The notes: generated from the letters alone by a model not told the origin. A stretch of 64,000 nucleotides of DNA from Rhizoclosmatium globosum (GCA_002104985.1 MCGO01000105.1:1-64000), one strand, 5' to 3'; positions 46,760-58,653 are shown, counted from the stretch's first letter. A program made the numbers and translations.

Positions 46760-47247
46760 ACTTTAAGTCCCATGGCCTTAGGCTGAACTATCAGGGCATG
46801 CGGGGGGAACATTTAATAGCGAGCAGAGGCGGGCTTCGACAAGGTACGAGTTGGAGCCCGCTGGCGCGAGCTTTTAGTGATTTGGGTGAGTGTGTTGAGC
46901 TGTAGTGGGCAAAACTCACTCTGTCATCAATGAAGACTTTGATCTAACGGCAACTTCCCCCCCAACGCACTAGAACCACGTGTAATGACTTTTTGGAAAG
47001 ATAGTGAGCGCGAAATTGGTATTAGTCATATAATAAAATAGTTTATATGATTGATTCAATTATTTAAACTTCCAGCTCTTAAACAAAAGCTGCTTCTCTA
47101 TCTTATAATATTGTATACAGTAATTTAAGGACGCCTTCAAAAAGTTGGGAATCAAAACCTTACCATACTCAGTCTTTCTTAATTTTTGCTCCCATAGACT
47201 CTTTTGCTTCAGCAGATTTCAACAGATTGCCAAAGATTTACCAAAGT
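46760..47247. other. Intergenic stretch with a GC-rich, foldable core
   Basis: No open frame of note. At about 46825-46870 a GC-rich segment has a perfect 7-base-pair inverted repeat (GCGGGCT..AGCCCGC) enclosing a loop that can pair further, followed by GGCGCGAGC. The flanks are AT-rich. It could be a structured non-coding RNA, but it matches none that I know. Confidence 0.3.
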
Positions 47248-49087
47248 ATGCAACGACCGTCTACATCGTCTTCCGCAACAGCAACAAAAATTACCCGACC
47301 AAAATGTTCTATATCTATTCTATTCGTTGTCGTGATCCAAACATTTGTCGTTGTATGTAACTTGTTCCTCATATTCATGATATTCTTCCGTAACAGTAAA
47401 CAGGCACTGGTTGTCCTCCTTGTTCCTCTCCTTCTCTCCGTGAACAACACCCGTACCTCAAACTCACTAAGTGTGCAAACTGGAAGAGACATATCATCCA
47501 ACCTCGTGTCAACAATCCAATATGATGCAAACAAAATGGCGGCGACAGAAGTAGATACATGGCTTTCTTACTTTGAAGAAACCATCAACAACTTCCAGCT
47601 CGCGATTTTTAATGGATATGTGGATCCATACTCCATTGACGACGTGTATGATTACTTTAGAATGATTGTAAGGCATCAAATGTTACTTCCCATTCAAGTG
47701 ATGTACCTTTAAACTATTAAAAAGGAGCAACGAAATCAAAAGATCGACTCGATATTCATGGGATTTGTGGATACCTCCTTCCTACTTGTACGCGGAGATA
47801 CGCCCAATCGCGTCGGTCTCGTCCTGAACGAAGAAACAACCGGCTGTCGCTTATGCACACTGCTATTCCCCGTAAACTCAACAAACCCCATCTTAGTTGC
47901 CAGGAAAGTATCACGAAACACTTTGGTTCGATACAAAGTCTTAGACTTCACTGTTTGGAACGCCATCAATACTTCATCACCGCTTGATTCCTTAACCCTC
48001 GATTATAAAACACGACCGTTTTATGTAGAGGCGATGAAACAGTCCCAAGAGAATCCAGTTGTGCAATGGACGAGTCCGTATTTTGTTGCAGGTGCGAACT
48101 ATACAGGTGTTGGGGCTGGGTTACCGCTGTACACACGAAATGGGACGTTTGTGGGTGTTGTTGGCGTTGATTTGACATACACGAATATGGCTTCGTATGT
48201 GGCAGGGTATAAACCGACGCCACACTCATTCATGGTTTGTGAAATACTTTTGACAATGCAACGCTGACAATTACGTGTGGTAGTTTATCATGACGGGGAC
48301 TGGTGTTATGATTGTGTCATCGTTCAATGAGACTTTAGGGAACTCAACGACTCAAATACTAAAGAGCCTAGTGAATTGTACGACACCAATTTTGGTCCAA
48401 ATATCAAACTACTTGTCAACAATTCTGCAGCCAAACCAAACGTATGCGAGTCTAGGTCCTTCAGCACACTATGAAATTGGAAATATGTATGCCCAACTCT
48501 CTGTTACCAAGCGAAACATGGTTATCATAAGCGGTGCTCTGAAATCTGATTACCAAGGAGATTATGATGTTGTACTAGATCGATTGGAAACCACACTGTC
48601 AACGAAATTGAATCAAATGATTGTGATTGGCATCGGGCTCTTTGTCTTTGTTATGCTGCTTGGAGTTGCTTTCACGTACCTGCAAATCACAAGGCCTATG
48701 CAAAAGTTGGCTACATATCTCGAAATGGTAATTACTGCTCTTATTTCCTACAAGAGCCAAATCTAAAATAAATCCACCACACAAAAGGCATCCAACTTCA
48801 AATTCAAACCAATCACTGAAAGCGGGGGATATGGTAAAACTAGCTTTCTCAGTGAATTAGGGGAAATCCATGTCATGTTCTTCGAGATGGTAGAGCGATT
48901 CGCAGTAGCCATTAAAGAGAACCATGAGTTAGCTAAGTTCTCGAATGGACCCGGTGGATATACAACGGTGGTTGAGAAGAGAAGGTCCGCAGGAGATGTG
49001 AGGAACACAGTGGTCATTCCTGGGAATGAAGCGAAGTTTTCACTTTCAAGAAAATCGTCTCGTGTATTGCCGAAAGATAAAGAATGA
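47248..49087 (+). CDS. Cache-domain transmembrane receptor with HAMP-like linker and no catalytic domain
   Basis: Exons 47248-47697, 47743-48234, 48284-48727 and 48788-49087, all phase 0, 561 residues. One membrane segment near residues 22-45 (SILFVVVIQTFVVVCNLFLI) and another near 440-462 (VIGIGLFVFVMLLGVAF) frame an extracellular part of about 390 residues. That part holds a double-Cache signature (LDYKTRPFYVEAMKQ, WTSPYFV, VGVVGVDLTYTNM) and many N-glycosylation sites. The second helix runs into LQITRPMQKLATYLEM and an EIHVMFFEMVERFAVAIKEN helix, similar to HAMP/signalling helices before cyclase domains. Then it stops after a basic tail. Cache receptors sense small ligands. The missing output domain is unusual; either it signals through a partner or the 3' part was lost. 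Confidence 0.75.
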
Positions 49088-49614
49088 ATCAATTTTAGCT
49101 GATACTGGCTTGTCCTTTTCTTTGCAGTCTAGTGCATTTAATCAAAAGTTTGAGTGCTTTCTCCAAATCAAAACTATCCCCAAAGTCTCACATACCGTCT
49201 TGGTTCCAGACATTCAAGCATAACTAGATTGATGGAGGCGGTGAACACAAAGAGGCTGCTGCTAATGCTCAGAGTGTCGCTGGCGGCCTCAATTTGGAGA
49301 ACAACGATACCCGAACCAAGCCAAACGGTCAAGTTACCAATCTGATTCACTGAAAGTATCTTCGCCTGATTGTACGTCTTTTCTTCAGTGGATGGTTAAC
49401 ACTTGATTAATTTTGAAGACTCACACCAGAGTAGTCATACATATGAGTTTTCTTGGCGCCACTCTGTGTTGTCTAATGCATTGAGTGCGATAAGCTATAT
49501 TGATTTTCAGGTCTTCATAAGCCTATTTATTAATGTAAGAGCTTAATTGAATACAGAAAGCGTCTTCTAACTGTCAGTGTGCGGTTACCAAATTCCTTTT
49601 TTTTCACGGCTGAA
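49088..49614. other. Intergenic, nothing recognised
   Basis: About 530 bases between the Cache receptor and the methyltransferase. The sequence just after the receptor stop was checked for a cyclase or kinase continuation; no nucleotide-cyclase or kinase motif is seen in any plus-strand frame. Confidence 0.4.
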
Positions 49615-50621
49615 ATGAGTGGCATCCCAAGCTGGAGACGCAACCTTTTGCCGACGTACACTCGCTTTCAAAGCCCTCTTCATCTCTGGGTCCCAACCAT
49701 ACATGGCGCATTCGTTCCGTTCGTAACAGCGGACGATGCGGATGCATTGCAAATTGACTCGTTGGGACCTAACCCAGTACATGGCATTGTCGTACAGCGC
49801 CTTGAAACAGTCAACTGTTTGTGGGATGCTGCGACAGTTCTTTGTGGATACTTGGCGATACATGGTGAGAGTGTTCTGAACAAGTGTTGCAGTCGGTTAG
49901 TTTGTTCAACTTCAATTCTCGCCTTCTCTCATACCTTCCATTCAGATTTTCGAATCCCCCGTCTCTTTTCCGTATCGTAGAGATAGGCAGTGGTTGTGGT
50001 GCCCTTGGAATTTTGGCTGCGAAGTGCCTTGGAGATTACGGAGCCGCCATGTCACCGCCTTTGAAAGTACAAGTCATAATGACAGATATGAAAGATGAAA
50101 TCAAAGTACTTCAAGATACGATTGCAATGAACTTTGGTAGGCTAGATGTGTGTAATTTCTGTCTCGAGCTAACTTTGACTAGATACATCAGTGCTTGCCA
50201 ATGATCCTCCAAGTAAATATTAGCTCCCATACGATATTTGAATTGTAACTTCCTCTCATGTTTAGTTACGGTCGCACCTTTGGAGTGGGGTTCATCAAGC
50301 GATTGCGAAGATCTTCAGACAAGGCTGGAACCAGATTTAACTCTTCCATGGTTACATTTAGTAATTGCAACAGACGTTGTTTACGAGTGACAAAATTTCG
50401 ATATTCTTATCAAGACTATGAATGATTTGTGTCCAAGACGGTCACCCACCTTGTTTTTGATGGCATTTGAAAGACGTTGGAGTGATGTGACGTCGTTTTG
50501 GTGGCGGGATGTAAAACGGGCTGGTTGGAGGTGGGAGGTTGTATCAAAAGCTGAACAGTCTCAAGAATGGTATGGCAGTGTAGAGGCCATTGATATTGTA
50601 TGGATGTGGAAGGCATATTAA
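49615..50621 (+). CDS. METTL21-like (methyltransferase family 16) protein with an in-frame TGA
   Basis: Start at ATG 49615; exons end at about 49896, 50144 and 50215, and the last begins at 50268. Motif I is RIVEIGSGCGALGILAAK (SAM binding), followed by IMTDMKDEIKVLQ (acidic residue after strand 2). Then come LANDPP, VAPLEWGSS, the substrate-side VIATDVVYE (D-V-V-Y in place of DxxY) and, after a TGA at 50388-50390, QNFDILIKTMNDLCPR and a Trp-rich end (SFWWRDVKRAGWRWEV). The family methylates lysines in chaperones and translation factors. The TGA lies in a conserved stretch. A 46-base intron with donor GTGACA and acceptor CCAAG would keep the frame but delete conserved residues, so a nonsense change or recoding must be considered. 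Confidence 0.7.
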
Positions 50622-50745
50622 GATATGCAGTTTTTTCTCAAATTCCTTGGGTTTCCCTTCCGTCACAGCCAATGTGATGAAGAAAGTATGAAGGGTTAGG
50701 TTTGATACGATGTAATCTGACTTTAGTGGAATAAACAAGTTTTAT

Positions 50746-52084
50746 TTAGAAACTCCAAAACGATTTCGTACTGGCCATTAGCTTGGGATTGAGAGGAATA
50801 AATCCCACCGTCTTTGATGCTTTATCGTGCGCAATATATGCTGCCTGATGGAATGGCGATCCAAAACAGCTCATCCCAAGGTCTTCAGCGCCATTCATAA
50901 TGAGGGAATAACACTCCCCTGAATCCAATTTTGAAACCAAAGATGAATATGGAATCGTGTATTCAACTCTTGGTTCGCCGCTTTTTATTGTAAGAGACAA
51001 GACCAACGAGCGACCACCTTCACATGGAATGCGATATTGATTCAACTTCTCGATGTACGTGGCGTTGTACCATCCGTTGATTACGTCTGCTGCATTACGC
51101 GTGAACGTCAACAATGGAGACCCAGAATCAACCAATGTCTTTCCCTGAACTACTTTGGACTCTGACGTGTATGAAAGGAATCTCTCTGTTCTTGTATAGT
51201 CAATTGTTGAAATAATCTGATACAATTTTACGTTAGCTTAGGCTCATGATTGATTGGTTTTTCGTTACCATTTGGGAAGAATCAATGATCCAATGACCAT
51301 ACTGCCCGTTCACAGGAATCACTGGAAACCACTGCAACTCACGCCCAGGAACACCATACTTCTTATCGTTGAAGTACCCAAAGTTCACTTGTCCCTTTGT
51401 TGGATCCGACGGCGATACGTAGATCCCAAATCGTGAAACCGTCAATGCATCCAAGAAATTTGCATTCTCGGCACCTTTGAAAGCCTGCTCAATCTTTGAA
51501 AGAGAGTTGAATCCGAGTCCAAGGACTCCCCGAACTGTGACTTCTCCTGACATTTGGTACACCACACCCACAGGAAAATTGGATACCTCTGCACTTCCAA
51601 ACTTGATAGAAGTCTTGTATATAGCGTAATCAACGCTTATTTTATCGCGCTGCCCGTATATTGTTTTGGCCGTCTTGCCAGTAGAGTTAAACTTGGTTGG
51701 GGTTACTGTAATGGACCCAGCTTCGTTTGGCTCACAAGCTCCATCTTTTGCGTCTTGGACGGAGCTGTGGCATGTTGATCCGGTGACCCAAGTGTCAGAT
51801 GATCCAGTGTCGAGAATTACTTTGGTTGGTGTTTTGCTGCCTCCAACGTACAAGTCCGCATAGAGGTAGCTGTGGTCGTTTCCCTTGCAAAGCGCATCCA
51901 GACAGAGTTCTCCATCGGAGGCTTGGCTGGCAAGGCGAGAGAGGGTGCCTACGTGTTCTGTGGTTCGGATTTGTCTGCTAAGATTGATGTCGAATCGAAG
52001 CGCTGTGTCGGCTGGAGTTGGTGCTGCCGCTGTCGTGCGAGGTATCGAGGCAGCAACAAGTGTAATGAGAGGAAGTACATGCAT
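50746..52084 (-). CDS. Secreted pepsin-type aspartic protease (A1 family)
   Basis: Exons 51269-52084 and 50746-51216, phase 0, 428 residues; ATG at 52084 (the frame opens with TTG at 52090). A signal peptide (LPLITLVAASIPRTTAA) is followed by a propeptide of about 45 residues. The first active site is VILDTGSSDTWV, the flap region contains the usual Tyr (VDYAIYKTSI), and the second active site is TLVDSGSPLL. Between them GVLGLGFNSLS is conserved. The C-terminus lacks a GPI signal, so the enzyme is likely released or vacuolar. Disulfide cysteines are in the usual places near LCLDALC and SCFGSP. It lies between the intact methyltransferase and a decayed copy of its 3' end. Confidence 0.9.
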
Positions 52085-52194
52085 TTTCAAGATAGATTTC
52101 AGGATAGGGCGTAACAGCTGTGGCTATGTGATTTGTTGAACATCAATATGCTATTGCCGAACACCAAATGTCCCTTTATAAAATGATAATTTAG

Positions 52195-52590
52195 TTAAGT
52201 TACGGTCGCGCTATTGGATTTGGGATCATCAGGCGATTTTAGTTGCAATAGGATGACTTGCATAGAACCTCAAAAAGCCTCGCGATTCCATGGCGCAATT
52301 CATGATTGCCAAAACTTCGTGTACGAAAAACAAGATTTCTATACCTATTTCTACACCTAGCTTTGAATGGCTTGCGTCCGGGACTTTCTCCGATTACATT
52401 TAATTGTATGTATAATAAAACGCGCTAGTTGGAGTTGGAAAATCGTATTTACAATCAGAAAAGTCTCACGAATCGAATGAGAACGTAGAGCTGATTGATA
52501 TGGTGTGCATATGAAAGGCATTTTAAAGATATACTTGTTTTTCCCACAACATTTTCTCCCGTCCGTCACAGCGGAGAATAAACATAGATT
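52195..52590 (+). pseudogene. Decayed 3' end of a METTL21-like gene
   Basis: GTTACGGTCGC, the GGGATCATCAGGCGATT block, AAACGCGCTAGTTGGAGTTGG, TTGATATGGTGTGCATATGAAAGGCAT, AAAGATAT and CCGTCCGTCACAGC follow the same order as the end of the methyltransferase gene (50267-50690), with many indels and stops. No protein frame remains. The aspartic protease gene lies between gene and relic. Confidence 0.7.
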
Positions 52591-52703
52591 ATGGGCAGGC
52601 ATTCAAACAATAAAAGATAGCAGCCATTTATCCCCTCGTAGAAGCAACGGGTAGCAGTTAAGTTATGCAATATATAATGTAAACATTCTTCACTCTTCTC
52701 AGC

Positions 52704-52775
52704 GGCCTTATGGTCTAGTAGTATGATTCTCGCTTTGGGTGCGAGAGGTCCGGGGTTCAATTCCCCGTGAGGCCC
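52704..52775 (+). tRNA. tRNA-Pro(TGG)
   Basis: Acceptor GGCCTTA/TGAGGCC, anticodon loop TTTGGGT, T arm CGGGG-TTCAATT-CCCCG. Same sequence as 19880-19951. Confidence 0.95.
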
Positions 52776-53144
52776 GCTGGATAGTTTTGAAACCGTTTTG
52801 GAGAGAAGGAGGTTGGATGTTGGTGGGTTGTTGGTTGCCATCACCAAATCACGAATCATCCAAAGTTCCAAACAATTGATCCGAATAGTTCACACTCATT
52901 TTAATGCTTTCGTTACAACAAAATTGTGAGTTCAGCAACGATGAGTCGCATTCAAGACTTTGTTCATTAATTGTGGGCGAAGTTGACGAGTACTCCCATA
53001 ATTAGAAACCTAAACTGATTCAAGGATTACTCCTACTTTGAACAATGCTAAATATTTACAAAACGTGAATGAATAACAAGTGTTGAATACTTCCCCAATT
53101 CTTCACCCAACATCAACAACCACACCCCCAGAAAACAAAACGGC
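52776..53144. other. Intergenic between tRNA genes, nothing recognised
   Basis: AT-rich; short frames only. Confidence 0.4.
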
Positions 53145-53218
53145 TGCCTTCTACCAGATTTGAACTGGTGGCCTCCTGCTTACTAGGCAGGCGATCTGAC
53201 CAACTGAGCTAAGAAGGC
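53145..53218 (-). tRNA. tRNA-Thr(AGT)
   Basis: Minus-strand cloverleaf with acceptor GCCTTCT/AGAAGGC and anticodon loop CTAGTAA. One base in the D loop differs from the other copies (GATCTGACC against GATCTAACC on the plus strand). Confidence 0.95.
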
Positions 53219-53492
53219 AGTTGTTTATAATAGTTGATAATAGCTCTATAACATACATTTTAGTTCAGAATCTCCGGAATAACAGTTTTGAAAGAACATG
53301 ATGAGAGAGTAATTATCAATAATTGCCCGGCGCTGTCTGCGTCATTTGTTTATTTAAGGGAAATCTGACCAAAATCAATCAAAATACGCACCAACAGAAT
53401 TCCTTTCCATATCAAAGGATATTAATTCCTTTATTGGTTCCATTCTTTCTTCTATGAAAAGACAAAGCTCTTGCTGCAACCGATCAGACCTC

Positions 53493-55672
53493 TCAGCGAT
53501 TACTTCCCGCATTCAACCGTCTACTACTCCTAACCACTTTCTCCTCAATTTTTGGCGCAATTTTGTTCACAGTTTTCCGTCTCTTGGCGGCATACGTATC
53601 TCCGGTCAAGAACCTTTCAAACGTATACCCATCTTTAGCAGAAATGTCAGAGTCAAGGCCAGGACGTGACAAGACGGGCGATTCATCAGGGGTTGTTTCT
53701 TGCTGTCTCAGTCTTCTGCTCGTCCAGGCTGGTTGCTTGAATTCAATCACTAAACGTGCAGGAACGTGTGTTTTCCTTCTGTTGACATTTACACCTGCGT
53801 TCTCTTTTTGTTTCTCGACAGAAACGCAGTCTTCTTCTGAGGACGACACGTATTCACATTCAGAGATATCTGATTCGTCTAATGAGGCGTTAGAAACCTC
53901 GGGTTCTGGTGATTCGTCGGGTGTAAAGTATTGCTGTCGTTGCCGAATGCTACTTCTTTCATCCCTGCTCAAATTGATAGAATGGACCTTCAGTTGTGTT
54001 CTTATTTTACATTCTGTCTCTTCATCTGCAGACGATGACACGTATTCACATTCCGAAAGTTCGGATTCAGATTCGAGTGTTATTGGCCGCCTCTCATCTT
54101 CGATAACAACGTCCCTCCATAGATTTTTCTGCACGATTACATTGCTTTGTTCAACATTGCTTCTCGGTGATGGATTGAAAACTACTTCAACATCCTTCTC
54201 AACTTCCGATTCCAACAGGTCAGAATCAGCTCCTGAGACACTTGGAACATATGTGTAGATCATTGATGATGTGCCATGATGTTCATCTTCCTCGGATGAA
54301 GCATAGTATTCACATTCAGACATATCAGAGTCAACCATGATAGAGATATTCAAGAAGGACATAGTCGGCACTGGTAATTCATGTGTCATACGTCTTTTGC
54401 TTATTGCTCCTTCATCCTCTGTTGTCACGTCTTTCTGAATCTCCGAATTTTCTAACGAGACTACAAATGAGTTCTCGTCATTCAAGCCGTCCGAATTATA
54501 CCGTGCTTCGTCATTCTCGTTCTCTTCTGCAGATGAAACGTATTCACACGCAGAAATATCAGAGTCAGTCTTTGAGGAATCAAGCCCAGATATTATCGGC
54601 ACTCGCACTTTCCCATGAGTCCTTTCTCGCCTCCTTACCAGTCGGCGATAACGAGACCCACTCTCTTCCTCTTTTACGCGATTCATTAGTTTCTCCAACC
54701 TCTTTACACTGCGCGCGAACGTGGTTCTCTTAAACGGCTCGTTCAAGTCGATACACCCACTATTTTTCGATTCATCCTCAGACGACGAATAGTATTCACA
54801 TTCTGAAAGACCAGAATCAATTGCAGACGAATCTGAAATATCAGAGATTGTGGACGCGTCAGACAGGTATGATGCATCCATGGAGTCTTCATTTTCAGAT
54901 GAAACTACCGGTCCGGATTTAATATGTGATATGAGTTTTTTGCGTTGGAGTATCCGTTGATTTGCGGCTTTCGTTGAACAGATTGGAGTGTGAAAGAGGA
55001 GGATATTGGGAAGTGGAGGGAGGTCGTCGGAGGGGTCTTGGATGGGTGCCTGATAAAGAAACCTTGGAAGTGTAATTGTTGATGATATTGATGCATTTTG
55101 AGTTGTGCTGAAGGTGGGTTGAATCTGAATGAAGTTGTGAGTCGAAGTGACATCGTTTTGAGTGATAGCTCACATTGACAGATCCGCGAACTAATGCTCT
55201 TGATACAATAAACTGCGCTGCTGCTGAAAGTTGTTTGAAACCAGTCAGGTTCTGTTCGTTTTTGATGGTTTCGAGAACTGGATCTGGGACACAAGGCCTG
55301 CGAGAAGGTTACTATTCGATACGGTGCAAGTATATTAAGGGCGAGAGTACGTTACCAGTGATACCACCCAGAAGAAGAGCTGATTACAAGGCCATGTTGA
55401 TTGTAAGTTAAACAATCGAGCTTTCTTCTACAGCCAGTGCACGCCATTACACGAACATTCGCACTTGTATTCGAGAGTGACGGTACAGGCGAAGCGAAAG
55501 AAGGACTGCCAGGGTCCAGACGTTGAACGTCTTCCACTCCAGAACTTGAAAGAGAAGAACTACGTCGAATCCGTTGCCGTTTCTCTGAAGTATTTCGTAT
55601 ATCGGATGCATTTAATTCGAGAGATATTCTCAGTGGACTTCGTTGAACTTGACAAACTGAATATTGTGACAT
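53493..55672 (-). CDS. PARP-type-zinc-finger-like protein with five acidic S-x-CEY repeats
   Basis: Exons 55356-55672, 55174-55297 and 53493-55124 join in phase to 690 residues. Residues 30-75 are Ser-rich and basic. At about residues 76-147 lies a Cys/His cluster (ACTGCRRKLDC, GWYHWPC) followed by NLTGFKQLSAAAQ; the WYHxxC and the 'GF-x-L' helix recall the PARP-type zinc finger, although the C-to-H spacing is shorter (about 23 residues). The rest is disordered and acidic and carries five copies of D/E-S-x-(I/L/M)-S-x-C-E-Y-(V/Y)-(S/A)-S, about 65-90 residues apart (SGLSECEYYSSSEDE, SDISACEYVSSAEEN, SDMSECEYYASSEED, SELSECEYVSSSADE, SDISECEYVSSSEED), and a sixth worn copy (SDISAKDGY). Basic patches (RRLVRRRERTHGK) alternate. 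A nuclear DNA- or protein-binding scaffold is inferred. Confidence 0.7.
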
Positions 55673-55871
55673 GGTTCAGTGGGTTGGCTTCAAAGTGGAA
55701 AAAAACAACAATCAGATATATTGCCAAAAATAGCTGACGCTATTTCTTTCATGATGGTAGAGTAATGATAAATTGCTGAATTAGAATGAAAACCTGTTTG
55801 GAAAGCTGGACCATTCCACTCCAACTCAATTAACACCATACTGTCCCAACATACTACTCCGGAGCAAAACG

Positions 55872-55945
55872 TGCCTTCTACCAGATTTGAACTGGTGGCC
55901 TCCTGCTTACTAGGCAGGCGATCTAACCAACTGAGCTAAGAAGGC
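55872..55945 (-). tRNA. tRNA-Thr(AGT)
   Basis: Minus-strand copy identical to 19598-19671. The rest of 55673-56110 holds no gene. Confidence 0.95.
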
Positions 55946-56110
55946 AGCTGACAGTGGAGGTGGTAAATATTACCATATAATCGATTTCATCTGTAGAACG
56001 ACAGCCGCCCTTCTCCACTTCCACAAACCTAAGCCGCACAAACAACAATCAACTTAACATCTATGCATTTATTCACGTTCACACAACCCCCAAAAAACAA
56101 CAAGCGTGTC

Positions 56111-58653
56111 TCACATATACCCACGACTCTGCTGCGATATCTCCACCCCTCTCACAAAATCCACAACCTCCATAACACCCCTCGTAGCATTCTGTATACT
56201 CCACAACCCAATCCTCTTCAACTGCCGCGTGCGTTCCCGTTCATCCAACACAAGCAACGTCAACGCGCGTCCAATCTCCTCCGCAACAACATCCACAACG
56301 CCCGCGGAGAAAAAGTCCCATGATCCGTTGAAGTTTTCGAGCGGGAGACGGGTTTCGAATGTTATGGGGATACGGACGCGGTGGGCGTTCATGTATCCGA
56401 CGATGGGCCGGATGAGGGCGTTTGACATGTATCCGATTTCGGGGGTGGAGAGGGGGACGGAGGCGCGGAGGTCGTTTAGGGAGATGGCCCAGTGCATGAA
56501 GAGGAGTTGTGGGGCGCCTGATTTGTTGATTTGGGGTTTTTGGGAGGCGAGTTTTTCTGTGGGGGGTGGGGAGGTGGTTGTGTAGCGGGAGGGGTATTCG
56601 CGGGGGCTGTAGGTTTCGATTATGGCTTTTGATTCTTCGGTTTCGGCGTCGGTTTCAATGTATTGGGTTCCGGTTCGTGGCGAGGTTACAGTTTTGGGTT
56701 CGGTGAGTTGATGTATTTTCTGGCGGAGGGCTGTTTGGTATTCGTCTTGGTAATCAGAGGTACCAGTTTTCTTTGTTGTGACAGGATCGTTGGAGTGGTG
56801 TCGCTCCTTAATCTTTTCGAGTTTATCCATGGCAATATATTTGACGCCTTCGAATTCTTGACGGATTTGGGCAAAGAGCTGGTCGGTCGGGAGAGGTGTT
56901 GATTTGGGGAAGAGGAAGTGGAAGTCAATATCAATCGTTCCAGATGTGATCCATGAGAAGGGGCCAGTGACGCCTGTGGAAATGTGATCGATTGGCAAGT
57001 TGTTGATTTTCAAATGGGACTGCATATGATGGGTTAGCTGTCCGATACAGAACGAGTCAAATAACAAACCATCTCAGCTCCCAAATCCTTTCCAGCTCCT
57101 TCATTCGCCATCGCACCAGCAACATTCCCATCCCCAATCGCATCCGCAGCCCCACCAGTCCCCTCATTCTTCCACTTATGCACACTAAACAAACAATTAT
57201 CAAAAGCCCCAACAATACTCTCCGCACACATGACATCATACAAAAGCCACTGCTGCCGAAACCTCTCCAACCGTGCACTATACACACTGACACTAAACGG
57301 CCGAAACTCGTTCGGGTTCTTGATGTCAACGAGAACGTCTTGGACAACAAAGTCAGACATGTCAAAGTCGTATGGAGTTGCTTCGCGGCGGGTGGGGACC
57401 CAGTCTGCGGGCCAGATGATGTGGGAGCGGTCGGCGACGCCGCGGATTCCGGTTAGTTTGCAGGCTTGGACGAGGCCGTGGCCTTGGAGGTAGCGCCAGA
57501 GGGATAGGGATACGTTTACGGATTTGATGCGTCTGATTGAGTTGGTTAGTCTGTAAATTCCATCGATTACGCTCGAAGAAGATCTTAATGTCAGGGCTTC
57601 CTTTGTGTCTCCTCTGAAAAAACACGCTAACTCATGCTCTTTTGCTCATTCTTTCCTCCAAATGCCAGCTTTTTTCATTTCGTGTTATAAAAAGGCGTCA
57701 GCGGAGCTTGCTTAATCCTTATCATTTCAGGACATGGCTCACTGCGCCATAAGTGTTACCAGGATCCCGAATTTCCTAAAACATTCTTTCTGCGATCCAT
57801 TTTCTCGCTCACTCATGATCTCAGCCGATATCAAACTCAACCAAGATCTCACACTTGCATCTTCCATACTCACATATCCCAATACGTCCAATTGACATTC
57901 ACATCATCCGTATTTTGGTTGTACTCGACCCCTTCCTTCCTCCTATTTGGATCATTTGACGTTACCCAAGACTTTGGTAGAAAGAGACTCAGTCCGCCAA
58001 GAACCCTTCGAGCAAGACTCCTATTCAGGCCTTCCGCCTCTTCCCTGCGTTGATCAAGAACCCTCTTTCGCCATGTATCAGCGTTACACACGATATGCAA
58101 GTTTGCAAGATGGATAGTGCCTTCCTTCCAGTTTGGCAAGATCGCCGAGTCGCAGTGCACTTCGTAGCCCGTAAGATGCGATAGATATGCAGAGATAGCA
58201 TTTGACAGGTACTCTACGGGCGCCATCTGAATAAGCACATGATACCTAATAAAAACGCCCCCATATTTAACACACGCAAATACCTTGATCCGAGCCCAAC
58301 ACAACCAGTGACACCGCACTCGTCGTTCCCGCAACTGCAAACAATATCGCCGCCACCGAAAACCAGCTAAACAGCGCCGCAACATCGTCGCCCTTCCACC
58401 GTCGATTCGCCTGAGTTCCAACAAGAACAAATCGCAGCCGAAGTCGCAATCGCCGCAGAAACGACGTCTCATTTGAAAGACTTTCGCTGAGAGACGGCGC
58501 AAAGGCCGATTTGCCTTCCTTTTCTTTGGTTGACGAAAAGTACTTTCGACTGAGGACCGGCGGTAAACTTGCTTTTGGGGTGGTTCGATGAAGGAGGATT
58601 CGGTGGTGGTGGTGGCGATGAAGGAGGGGCCGCCGGAGGACTTGAGTGAACAT
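56111..58653 (-). CDS. Mdm31/Mdm32-like mitochondrial inner-membrane protein
   Basis: Exons 58276-58653, 57874-58226, 57070-57613 and 56111-57019, phases agree, about 727 residues. ATG 58653 opens a mitochondrial presequence (MFTQVLRRPLLH, His/Arg-rich, ending RKYFSST). A membrane segment follows (AALFSWFSVAAILFAVAGTT). Family motifs are AISAYLSHLTGYEV, FDSAILPNWKEGTI-like DSAILPNWKEGTIHL, VNWTYWDI, VSLSLWRYLQGHGLV, GIRGVADRSHI, NEFRPFSVSVYSARLERFR, QWLLYDVMCAESIVGAFDNC and, near the end, PITFETRLPLENFNGSWD. Mdm31/32 are needed for mitochondrial shape and distribution and lipid supply. A 260-base intron (57614-57873) is long for this window. Confidence 0.88.

Noticed and set aside
46780..46990. 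SRP RNA, RNase P/MRP RNA or U3 snoRNA
   Set aside because: Conserved boxes of these RNAs could not be placed in the right order; kept only as an unexplained foldable segment.
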